A stretch of DNA of 64,000 nt, taken from NCBI RefSeq assembly GCF_024764775.1, contig NZ_JALIGC010000040.1:496001-560000 (forward strand), read 5' to 3'. The stretch is from Scandinavium manionii. Its GTDB lineage: Bacteria > Pseudomonadota > Gammaproteobacteria > Enterobacterales > Enterobacteriaceae. Position 1 is the stretch's first letter. The number at the start of each line of letters is the position of its first letter. A program made the translations under genes and the position numbers. The notes under the pieces are model-generated. The model saw nothing but the letters and a program-made list of their open reading frames with translations, made no database searches and had not been told where the DNA came from. This document shows, piece after piece, positions 9,367 through 19,200 of the stretch.

Positions 9367-10382
9367 CAGAAGCGATATTCACCCGCGACAAAGAAGCTAT
9401 TACGATCGTTAAAGCCGAACTCGGTCAGGACGTTGAAATTCTGAGTGATTTCGTACTGCGCGCCCAACAGCATATTCCACGGTGACGTCAGGTGCTGTTT
9501 CACGTCAAAGCGCCCGTCTTCCACCACGCTATTCAGCTGAGAAGGCAGATTCAGGTCAGAGAGGTTGCCCTTAAATTCCTGCTGAACGTCCTGATACATG
9601 CTTCCGACCCACAAACTGAGATGCGACGGCCCGTCCAGGCCCTGAAATTCAAAGCGATAGCCTACACGAGGCGACACGGTAAGCGCAGAAATTTTTCCGT
9701 CGAGAATATCAAAACTGGTCTGGGTATAGTTGGTATCGAGGATAGTAAACCAGTTGCCATAGCCACCCGCCAGGGTCACCCCCGCCCCGTAAGTCGTGCC
9801 TTCGAAGTTCAGCTTGAAGTCGAGATCCTGCAATGCCCCGCTCTCATAACCGGCGTGTACCGCCTGGGCGATAATGTGATCCCGATTAGGATGGAGGATC
9901 GTACCGGGCGCATAGTTGGAGGGATCGGCATCCACGGAGATGTTCGACACCGACGAGCCTTTGGTATGGCCGAGAATGCCGTAGACGTTGAGGAACGGGA
10001 ACACCCACATGTCCAGGCGCAAGTTTTCAGTTTCGCTGCGCTGACGGGTGTCGCCGATGCCGATGTTGAACATGTCATCCGGGATCGGCATCCCACCCAC
10101 TTTCAGCCCGGTCAGCGAGATGCTGTCGACGTTGATGTTCTGGCGCATGTTCATATAGCTGACGTTGACCCCGAACGGCAGCGGAATGGAGTACCCGCGC
10201 GCACGCGCCTCGTCGCCCCAGATAGGGAACATGCTGTCGCTGGAGGATGAATCCTCGGTGCTGAGCGAACTGTCGCTGCTGCCGCTCGCATCCGTCTGAG
10301 GGGGGGTAGCACCACAGGCTGCGCCGGAAATCAGCAGCAGAGGGACCAGAGTTTGACTCCATTTCATCATCATTTTTCTCAT
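9366..10382 (-). CDS. Unrecognised outer-membrane beta-barrel protein with Ser/Asp-rich N-terminus
   Basis: A 338-residue product that I cannot assign to a named family. It starts with a hydrophobic signal segment (LVPLLLISGAACGA), then a low-complexity Ser/Asp stretch around residues 30-50, then alternating amphipathic strands (YGAGVTLAGGYGNWFTILD, SVSPRVGYRFEFQG-like, LLGAQYEITQNFNVLTEFG) ending in AGEYRF, a typical barrel C-terminus. The cysteine in the signal region might be a lipobox (GAAC), but the barrel-like remainder argues for ordinary insertion. It sits between the two Omp85-like barrel genes, 16 bases after the first; its SD (GGAG) lies just upstream. Confidence 0.65.
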   Translation of the reverse strand: MRKMMMKWSQTLVPLLLISGAACGATPPQTDASGSSDSSLSTEDSSSSDSMFPIWGDEARARGYSIPLPFGVNVSYMNMRQNINVDSISLTGLKVGGMPIPDDMFNIGIGDTRQRSETENLRLDMWVFPFLNVYGILGHTKGSSVSNISVDADPSNYAPGTILHPNRDHIIAQAVHAGYESGALQDLDFKLNFEGTTYGAGVTLAGGYGNWFTILDTNYTQTSFDILDGKISALTVSPRVGYRFEFQGLDGPSHLSLWVGSMYQDVQQEFKGNLSDLNLPSQLNSVVEDGRFDVKQHLTSPWNMLLGAQYEITQNFNVLTEFGFNDRNSFFVAGEYRF

Positions 10383-10398
10383 TTACGCGTTGCTCCGC

Positions 10399-11523
10399 CT
10401 ATAGCCCGGAGCCGACATTAAAATAGACCGCCTGATCTCCCCCGCTAAAGGCGATATCTGCACCGGTATACAGCCCGTATTTTCGGGCAATCAGATAGCG
10501 AAAACCTGTTCCCCAGGCCACTTCGCTGGTACTGAACAGATCATTATTATCATTGGCAGCACTGCCCGCGCCGACAAATCCTTGCAGGATCCAGCGCGGC
10601 GTAACCTGCCATGCAAGCTGAGTTTGCGCGGTCGCCACGTAATCGCCCTGATAGCGATAACGCGAAATACCCCGCAGATTAATATCCGGTCGCGTCATTG
10701 GCGGCAGATGCTGATCGCTGTTGGTCAGCGCCTGATAGTCACCGGCCAGTGCCAGCGTGAGCGTTGGGCTTAACGGCAGAAAATATTTACCATCGAGAGT
10801 CAACTGATTGTAGCGATAGTCGCCTCCCAGAAAAGAACTGTAAAATCGGTACTCCGCGCTTAATGACAGCCCTTTGTGAGGATAGAAAAAATTATCTGTG
10901 GTGTCATATTCCGCCATCAATCCGACGGCAGACGAGGTACTTTCACTGCCGAACACACGCTGCCAGGCCGCATTGATCAGCTTGTTGTTATCCGCAGAAA
11001 TTTCGGTGCGAGCATAAATTTGCGTTACCCCGAGAAAGACCGGGGAATCTCCCACGCGAAACTGCAGCCTTTGCAACGCACCGTAGCCTTTAGTATTGGT
11101 GTTAATCGCGCGATTTTTGCCAAATCCCAGTACATCACCGCTGTAAATATCGAGGTTGATATTGGCATAACCCGCACCGACCAGATAGCGGATGTGATCG
11201 TTATTCCAGGTGTGTCGATGCCCACCGCCCGCAAACCAGGTGCCATTTTCCGTTGCACCGCCGCCAAACGCCGACATGTTTGGCGGAATAAAGCGATCGC
11301 CATCCATCGACCCTTTACCGTGTAAAAACAGGCCAAACAGACCGCCGCCGTAGCCAATCGCCGGTTCGGTTATCATCATCGGAATCGGTAAAAAGCCGTA
11401 ACGGTTATCGCGCAGGTAGTCGCTCATGTCGAACATACCGTCCTGCGGGTCGAACATACTCGCAGCAAAGCTGTGGATGCTGGTGAACAGCAGCCCCAGT
11501 GCTGCCAGTCTGCGCCGCATCAT
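10399..11523 (-). CDS. POTRA-less Omp85/D15-type outer-membrane barrel protein (first copy)
   Basis: A 374-residue protein with a signal peptide (FTSIHSFA|AS) and a D15-type barrel. Features include the N-terminal strand FLPIPMMITEPAIGYGGGL typical of the BamA-like 'surface antigen' group, EYDTTDNFFYPHKGLSLSAEY (the PxxG strand pair), the RGISRYRYQGDY loop-6 equivalent, and GTGFRYLIARKYGLYTGAD near the end. Unusually, the C-terminus ends NVGSGL with no terminal aromatic residue. It is distinct from the second barrel gene in the operon and probably an ancient paralogue. Its ATG overlaps the MscS-like stop (ATGA). Confidence 0.8.
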   Translation of the reverse strand: MMRRRLAALGLLFTSIHSFAASMFDPQDGMFDMSDYLRDNRYGFLPIPMMITEPAIGYGGGLFGLFLHGKGSMDGDRFIPPNMSAFGGGATENGTWFAGGGHRHTWNNDHIRYLVGAGYANINLDIYSGDVLGFGKNRAINTNTKGYGALQRLQFRVGDSPVFLGVTQIYARTEISADNNKLINAAWQRVFGSESTSSAVGLMAEYDTTDNFFYPHKGLSLSAEYRFYSSFLGGDYRYNQLTLDGKYFLPLSPTLTLALAGDYQALTNSDQHLPPMTRPDINLRGISRYRYQGDYVATAQTQLAWQVTPRWILQGFVGAGSAANDNNDLFSTSEVAWGTGFRYLIARKYGLYTGADIAFSGGDQAVYFNVGSGL

Positions 11524-13139
11524 GCCTCCGGCCTGCCCGGCGGCGTCGCAGGGGCCGCATACCAGTTCTCTTTCGCCACCATCACCGCGTCTTCCGGCTG
11601 CAGCACGAAGTTCGGCGACATAATCTGCACACCAAATTCGTTAAACACGTCCTGAATATTGCTGTGCAGCGCGTTACGCGCCACCGCCAGTGAAGTACCC
11701 GGCAGCAGTCGCACCTGAAGTTCGTATGAAATGTACCAGTCCATCAGGCTGAGCTGACGCACCAGCGGCGCCTCGGCATGATCGACGATACCGTCGGTAC
11801 GACGGGCCGCCAGCTCCAGCATCGCGTGCACCTGCCGCCACGGCGTGTCATAGCCGATGGTTACGCCGGTCGTGAGGTTCACACCGCCGCCAGGGTTTTG
11901 CGCGCTGAGGTTGGTAATTTTGCCGCTGACCACTACCGCGTTGGGCACCGTCACAACGTAGTTTTCGCGAGTAATTATTTTGGTGGCCAGCAACCCGATT
12001 TCGCTGACCTGGCCTTCATTGTCTGCAATTCGGATAATGTCACCTTTGTGCAATGCGCGGGAGTAGATAAGCACCAGTCCGCTCATGGCATGGTTCATCA
12101 CCCCCGCAGAGCCGAGCGTCAGCATCAGTCCGAAGAAGACGCTGATCCCTTTGAACGCCAGCGAGTTTGCACCAGGCAGGAAGGGATAGGCGGCTGAGAG
12201 AGCGAATAACCAGACCATCACCGAAATCAGTTTGCGCGTGGTGCCAACCGTTTCCGGATGTAAACCAGGGAGCTGCACTTTACCCGCCGCCACCTGGTTA
12301 AGTAAAACCTTCAATAATTTAATAATAAACGATGTAATCAGGAAGATAATCAAAACGATAAGCAAGCCGGGCAGCGCTGAGGCAATCGACACCGTGATTT
12401 TTTGCAGCGCCCGGTAAGTCCAGTCGCCGAGCGATTCTCCCCAGACACGCGTCCAGGGAAACAGGCTGAATGCCCAGCCGAGCCACAGGTACACCGCCAG
12501 CAGCGACACCAGGATCATTAGCAGGCCGTACAGCTTAGATTCAATCGCCCCTAAAAAACGCCGCCAGCTAATGGGAATAATGCCGCGCTTTTCCAGCAAC
12601 ATCATCAGGTTATAGCGCCTTACCCAGCGCCAGGTGCGGTACGCGCCGTAGCATAAAAGTGCTACCGCCAAAGCGCCTGCCACGGTTTTCAGCACCGCCA
12701 GCACCAGATATCCGGTGTTGTACTGGTCGCTTAACGCCGAGCGCTGCAGCTCCATACGCGCCAACACCCGCTGGGCAGCCTGATCGAGGGTTAAGTCATC
12801 CCCTTCATCCAGATCGGCCTGGCTCAGTAACATTATCGGTTTGCCGTTCATCAGGAACAGGCGCGCGGGCTGGTTATAACGGGTTATGGGTTCGACGGTC
12901 AGCGGTTTGCTAACGTCGTCATGGGTGAATGCACGAAGCGTATTGCGAATGCGCAGAACACGCTCTTCCGGCGTGCTGAGGCCAAACTTTGCCTGAAGCA
13001 TGACAATCGGTTGGTGGAAAATATAGACCGTCCGCGCCCGCTCCTGATCAGTGGGTTGCAGCCGGGGTTCGGCGGCGAATAACGGAAACGCAAGCAACAG
13101 CGAAAGCCACGCCAGTAAAACATGCCGCATCCTGTTCAT
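11520..13139 (-). CDS. MscS-family mechanosensitive channel with periplasmic N-terminal domain
   Basis: A 539-residue inner-membrane protein and first gene of the operon. A cleavable signal (LAFPLFAA|EP) leads to a ~110-residue periplasmic domain, then about five TM helices from residue ~145. The last is the MscS-like pore helix (GLMLTLGSAGVMNHAMSG), followed by the beta domain (GDIIRIADNEGQVSEIGLLA, VTVPNAVVVSGKITN) and the alpha-beta C-terminal domain. I chose ATG 13139 over the GTG at 13148, which has no SD. It is not MscS, MscK, YbiO or YjeP by length and layout. It probably senses or relieves tension in concert with the outer-membrane barrels encoded after it; this is inferred from coupling only. 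Confidence 0.85.
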   Translation of the reverse strand: MNRMRHVLLAWLSLLLAFPLFAAEPRLQPTDQERARTVYIFHQPIVMLQAKFGLSTPEERVLRIRNTLRAFTHDDVSKPLTVEPITRYNQPARLFLMNGKPIMLLSQADLDEGDDLTLDQAAQRVLARMELQRSALSDQYNTGYLVLAVLKTVAGALAVALLCYGAYRTWRWVRRYNLMMLLEKRGIIPISWRRFLGAIESKLYGLLMILVSLLAVYLWLGWAFSLFPWTRVWGESLGDWTYRALQKITVSIASALPGLLIVLIIFLITSFIIKLLKVLLNQVAAGKVQLPGLHPETVGTTRKLISVMVWLFALSAAYPFLPGANSLAFKGISVFFGLMLTLGSAGVMNHAMSGLVLIYSRALHKGDIIRIADNEGQVSEIGLLATKIITRENYVVTVPNAVVVSGKITNLSAQNPGGGVNLTTGVTIGYDTPWRQVHAMLELAARRTDGIVDHAEAPLVRQLSLMDWYISYELQVRLLPGTSLAVARNALHSNIQDVFNEFGVQIMSPNFVLQPEDAVMVAKENWYAAPATPPGRPEA

Positions 13140-13185
13140 AATCAACACCCGCAGAAGTAAAAATTATCGTTATTATTCAGAGCAC

Positions 13186-13231
13186 AAAAGCAAAAGGCTG
13201 GCCTGCTCTGATTTGAGCATAGACCAGCCTT
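13186..13231 (-). terminator. Rho-independent terminator of the giant autotransporter gene
   Basis: On the minus strand, 19 bases after the autotransporter stop, AAGGCTGG pairs with CCAGCCTT, with an inner TGCTC/GAGCA stem, followed by TTGCTTTTG. It separates the autotransporter from the MscS-like operon downstream. Confidence 0.8.
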
Positions 13232-13249
13232 AGGCTAATTCAAGACACC

Positions 13250-16200
13250 TTAGAAGCGGATTTTCATCCCCACCGAGGCAGACAAGTCTGCATCCACGTT
13301 GGTGTTGTCGCCGTTATCCCAGGTTTTGCCTACTTCGGTATATGCCTGTACATCATTGGTGACCGTCCACGTCACACCCACTGCGGCTTCCGTCGCGCTG
13401 AACTGCTGGTTAGCCTTGAGGGTGGTCTTGCCGTGACTGTTGGCACCATTGCTGTAGGTCACCGCATCTTCGCCATCAGTCAGCTCTTTCCAGAAGTTCA
13501 CCCGCACGTACGGTTTCACTTTACCCATGTTGGTATCGTAATCCGCGGTCAGACGTGCACCGAGACGCCCAATCACCGCGCTATCGGCGTCAGTGCTGAC
13601 ATGGGTATCGACGCCATCGTTAAGGGTCACATCATCGAAGTTGCTCCACTGCCACACCAGCTGCGCCTGCGGTTCAAAGGCCCAGTTACTGTCGCCAAGT
13701 TGCCATGGTTTGCCCACTTCTACAGAGGCGGTCACGGTGTTGCCATTTGGATGGTAAGTATCGGAACTGCCTTCGCTTTTCAGATCGACTGAATGGTAAC
13801 CGTACTGCAACACATTATCAACATAGAAACCATTGGTATCGGTCCAGGTGGCATAGCCGCCAATGTAGGAGGAGAACGTTGAGTTGTACGCTGAACCGCC
13901 GCCCATACCGGTGTTACCGCTGACCGAACTGTCGAGATCCATAAAGGTGGTGTAGATCCCGGTACGCCATTTGTCGTTCTGCCACAGATCGAGGCCAATT
14001 TGCATCCCGTCATACTGCGAATGGCTCTTACTGCTGGTGGCATCATCCAGATGCTGATCGACAGTTTTGGTCAGATAGCGCGCCCAGAAGCGCCCTTCCT
14101 GATCTTCCGGCACATCCGCACGCCACGGCTGCTCATCACCCACGCGCTGATGCAGCGTGCCGAGCACGAACAAATCCGCCTGACGAACGATCGATGGCAA
14201 GGTATCGAAGCCCGGCACTATCGGGCTGTAACCCGCGCGCAGGAACCAGTCTTCCCCGGCACCGCTCGCATTTCCGGCATACAGCTGATACTGCCACGCT
14301 CCGGCGATCAGTTTATCGCGGCCGATGTTAAAGGCGTCTTTGGTCGTTTGTGCGGTGGTGGTCGCCCCATTTTTGGCCTCCACCACCATAATGCCGTCAC
14401 CGGTGGTCGGTTCACCGAGTTGACTGACATCGATGTCCAGTCGGGTGGTACCGGTCGCGGTACCGCCGTTGATCACCAGTTTGTCCGCCACGCCCGGGCT
14501 GTGCTGCTGGGCGGCGATTTTGATCGTGCCGTCCATCCCCACATAGTCGCCGTTGACGGTCAGCGTTGAGCCAACATTACCGCCGCGCAGATTAACGGTC
14601 CCCTGGTTCACCAGGTTCGCTACCGTCTGGTTGCGTCCGCCGGTATCCAGGGTCGCGTTCTGGCTGACGATATGCGAGGACTTCGCGCTGAAGCGTGAAG
14701 CGCCACCCGCCATCAGGGTGCCGTTTTCCACCAGCGTGTAGCCGCTCCAGTTATTCAGACCGTTCAGATAAGTGGTGCCGCTACCGCGCTGGATGAAGTC
14801 ACCCGTCCCGGAGATCACACCGTCGAGATCAACCGTGTTATTGCGATTCACCACCAGCGTATCCAGGTTGAGAATATTACCGGCCACGCTGCCTGCACCG
14901 CCGCCGTTACCGAGCTGGAGGGTGCCGTTGCGGATGGTGGTCAACCCGCTGTAGCTGCTGTCTTTGGTCAGCGTCAGCGTACCGTCGCCCGCTTTGGTTA
15001 AGCCGCCACTGCCACTGACAGCGGAGAGCAGAGAGACATCATTGCCGTTGGTATCAATGGTGCCGCTGTTGTCGCCGACGGTCCACGCACGCGCGGTATC
15101 AAACGCCGCGCCGTAGCGGAAGATCCCGCCATTCAGCGTGATACCGGTGTCTGCGGCCCCGAGGTTCTGGTCGCCGCTGACCTGTAACACGCCGCCACTG
15201 ACGGTGGTACCGCCGCGATAGCTGTTGTTGCCGTTCAGCACCAGGGTGCCGACGTCGGTTTTGTCGATGCCGCCGCTGCCGGTGATTTGCGAATTGATGG
15301 TCGCGGTGTAGAGTCTGCCAAGCGCGGTACCGTCGCCGACGCGGATCACCGTATCGGCAGTATTGGTGGTGATCACCCCATCGTTAATCACGTAGCCGTT
15401 AGTGGTGAACTGCGCGCCGCTAATGAGTACTTCACCGAGGCTGTTATCGACGGTGACGTTGCCTTTTCTACCGCTGAACACCGCAAACGCGCCATCGCTG
15501 AACGGGGCGTTAATCGCACCCGCGGGATCGGTCTGATCGGTAGTCCAGTTATCGTTGCCGCCGCTGTTTTGCCAGACGCCGTCGCCACCGTCAATTTTGC
15601 CGTTGTTTTTCAGCCCGCCATTAGGCCCCCCCGTACCATCCCAGAAGTTGAGCACCAGCCCCGAGGTGTTAACGAGGTTGACCTGATTCGCTACGGAGGT
15701 TTGTACGTACAGCTGGTTTGCCGCGTCCGGTACGGTACCGAATTGCAGACCGTTGTTGGTGAGATTGCCGCTGTAGTTGATGACGCGATACACGCCGACG
15801 TCGAACTTGCCGCCAGGGGTCTGGGCAATGTTGAGTTTGCCGTCGAGAGTCAGATCACCGTTAACCACCAGCAGATCGTTGAGCGGATCGTTGGCATCCG
15901 GGACATTCGATTTACCGAACTGGAAATCGAGCTGCGCATTGTTGGCAAGCGTCAGATTGTTCATGGTTAGCACGCCGACGCTGCTCAGGTCTTTGCCCGG
16001 CGTCAGGTGGCCGTTATCCGCCACGGTGACATTGGCCCCGAGGGTCCCTTCCCCGCCGAGCGTCGCGTTGCTGGCCACGCTGGTGGCGCCAGTGGCCGCG
16101 CTCTGGTCACCGTTAATCAGCAGCGCGCCGTTCATCACCGACGTCGCACCGGTATAGGTGTTGTCAGCGGTGAGCGTCAGAATACCGGTGCCGACTTTTT

Positions 16201-19200
16201 CCAGCCCGCCACCGACGCCGGAAATCAGGCCGCTGATGGTGTCGTTAAGGTTGAGATTCCCCTCGCTGAGGGTCTTGCTGCCCAGGTTAACGCTACCCTC
16301 GCCGGAGAGTGAGCCGATGGAGGTTTTACTATCCGCATCCGCCAGCGTCACATTCGCGCCGCTCTGGTTGGCAATTCGCGCGTTAGCCGCCTGGGCATTG
16401 CCGGAAAACGCCACGGTACCGGCGTTGGTGGTGACGCTGGTGCCGCCGTCGGCGCTGCCTGACATCAACAACCGTGAAGTGTTATCGACATTAATGGTCG
16501 CGCTGCCTGCATTACTGCTGCCGGTAAAGCTGGCAGTGCCGGCGGTCAGGCCGATGGTGCTCGATTCGGCAGTAGCGCCGCTGTTAAACGCCAGGGTCGA
16601 ATTATTGACATCAAAGGTGTGTGACTGCGCGCTGGCGTCGTTGTTGAAATTAACCACGGCCTCATCGGTCAACGACACGGTGCTGTCCTGTTTACCGAAT
16701 GCGCCCGTGGTGTTGGCGTTAACCGTCAGCGTACCGATGCCGTTTTTGCCGGTAATGGTAGTATCACCTTTGTAGGTGTTGGCGGTGTTGAGCACCAACT
16801 GGCCCGCGCCGTTTCCGGTGGAGCTATCCACCACTGCCAGCGAACCATCGCCCCCGATCACGCCGGTTGGGGTGAAAGTATGACCGTAGGTGTCGAAGGT
16901 GCCGCCCTCATTTTCCCCCAGGAAAATTTTTCGCTGGGTAGTAAAATCATCACCTGACTGGAACGTGGCCCCATTGTTCAGCGTGATGGATGTTCCGGCT
17001 AGCCCGAGATTTTCATCACGACTGGCCTGCAGCGTGCCTCCCCATACCTCAACCCCACCCGCAAAGGTATTATCACCGTTGAGGATCAAGCGACCGGCAT
17101 CGGTTTTAAGCAACCGTAGTGCAGGTTTATCTGGAAGACTCAGGGTATTAGCGACCAGATTGGCATTAATGGTCGTCGTGATATCTGCACCGGAAATTGT
17201 GCCCGTATCACTGACATCCCCGACACGGATCACGAAGAAACGACCCGCATCCGTTTCCCCTTCACTGGTGTAGGCGTTGTCCGGTACTAATCCCCCTGCA
17301 ACCTGGGTCTCGATCATCTCCAATGGGGTAGTCGAATCACCATTAAGAATGTAGTCATCAGCCGTAAACTGCATCCCTGAAGCACGCACAGGACCATTCT
17401 CATTCGATAATGTGACGGTCCCGCCTTTGGTCTGGAAGATCGCAAAGGCACCTTCATTCCACGGTTCATTCCCGTTACCATCCTGCTGTGTCCAGTTATT
17501 GCTGGTACTTCCTTCATTGGCAAACCAGGTACCGTTCCCCCCATCAACAACTCCATTACCGCTTGTCTCATCACCTGTACCAGTACCGTGATTGTTTCCA
17601 TCCGGGTCCCCATCCCAGAACTGTAATTTACCCAGAGGCAGGGTATAGCTGAGTACCAGGTTGACTTGATTGCCAATAGAGGTCTGAATGGAATAAAGCT
17701 GTTGGGTTGGCGTGGGCAGTGAACCAATCTCCATGGTGTTATTGGTTAATGCCCCGGTGTAATTAAACAAACGATATACGCCAGGCAAGAAGCGACCATC
17801 GCTGGTCTGATCAACATTTAAAGTACCGTCCAGCGTCAGGTTACCGTTGACCTGAACCAGGTCATTAAGCGTTCCTCCGGGAGTAAAGGACTCCCCAAGC
17901 TGGAAATGGCTGTTGGTATCACTGGCAAGCGTCAGGTTGCCATTAACCGTCAAGACTCCGGTTCCGTTACCCCGGTTATCATCACCTGGTTTCAGGGTCG
18001 TACCACCCTGGAAGAGCACATTGCCACCAATCGTGCCGTAGCCGCCAAGCGTGCTGCCCGTGTAAACCGTGGTTAACCCGGCGCCACTCTGCGCACCGTT
18101 AATCAGCAACGTACCCTGTTCTACGTCGGTGGTACCTGCGTAGCTGTTGTTTCCGTTCAGACGTGTCAAACCTGTGCCAATCTGGCGGAAATCACCGCTG
18201 CCGGAAATCACGCCGCCCAGGGTGACCACGTCAGAATGGTTAACCGTCAGGATGCCGTTGTCGGTGATGTTGGTTTGTTCTGACAGGCTACCCACATCGC
18301 CGCCATTACCGAGGCTCAGTTCTGAATCGCCACCAATCAGCGTGTCGCCGGTGTAGGTGTTATCGCCAAGCAGAATGGTGTTGCCGCCGTTGATGCGCTC
18401 CATACCACCAGTGCCGGAAATCACACCACTGTAGGTCTGATCGTCGCTACCGTCGAAGGAGATCTTCGCGCCGCTGCCCGCCGTGGCGATATTGTAATTG
18501 TGGATAGTCGCCTCACCGTCCACTGTCGCGCTGTCGCCGGTTCGCAGTATTGCACCGTCATTGACGTTGATAACAGGTGCGCCTGACAGCGTGAGATCTT
18601 TCGCGACACGCATGTCGGCCCCGGCACCAGTAAGGGTCAGGGTGCTCCAGCCAGTGCCAATATTGGTGCCGGTCGCGAGATCATCCGCCGTCAGTGAGCC
18701 AATACTGCCTTTGGTACCTTCAAAGGTCAGCGTGCTGCCGGTGCCGCCTTCACTGAGGATATGGGTGGTATCGGCGATATCCACACTACCGACAGTGGCG
18801 CTGTCCAGCCCGCCGTTTCCTTCAAAGGTGACGCCCCCCGTCAGGCTGCCGCCGCTCCAGTTAAACTGGTCGTTACCAGCGCCCATCAGGATTTCACCCT
18901 GCGTTTGCTGCCCGGTATCGCTTAAGGTCACGCTGTCGTTACCACTGCCGAGCGCAATCACTTTCGCCGTACTGCTGGCCGCTTTCAGGATGCCGCTGTT
19001 GGTCAGGGTGTTATTGGCGCTACCCGTGGCATCAATCACGGTCGCATTCTGGCTCAGGCTGGTGATGGTGCCGCTGTTGGTGATATTACGTGAATCGACG
19101 TCACCGCTAAGATCGATAAGCGACTGGCTGTTGCTGGTACTGCTGGAGGTGATGGAACTGGTGTTGGTAAACGCCCCGGTATTTTGCGCCAGGATCGTGC

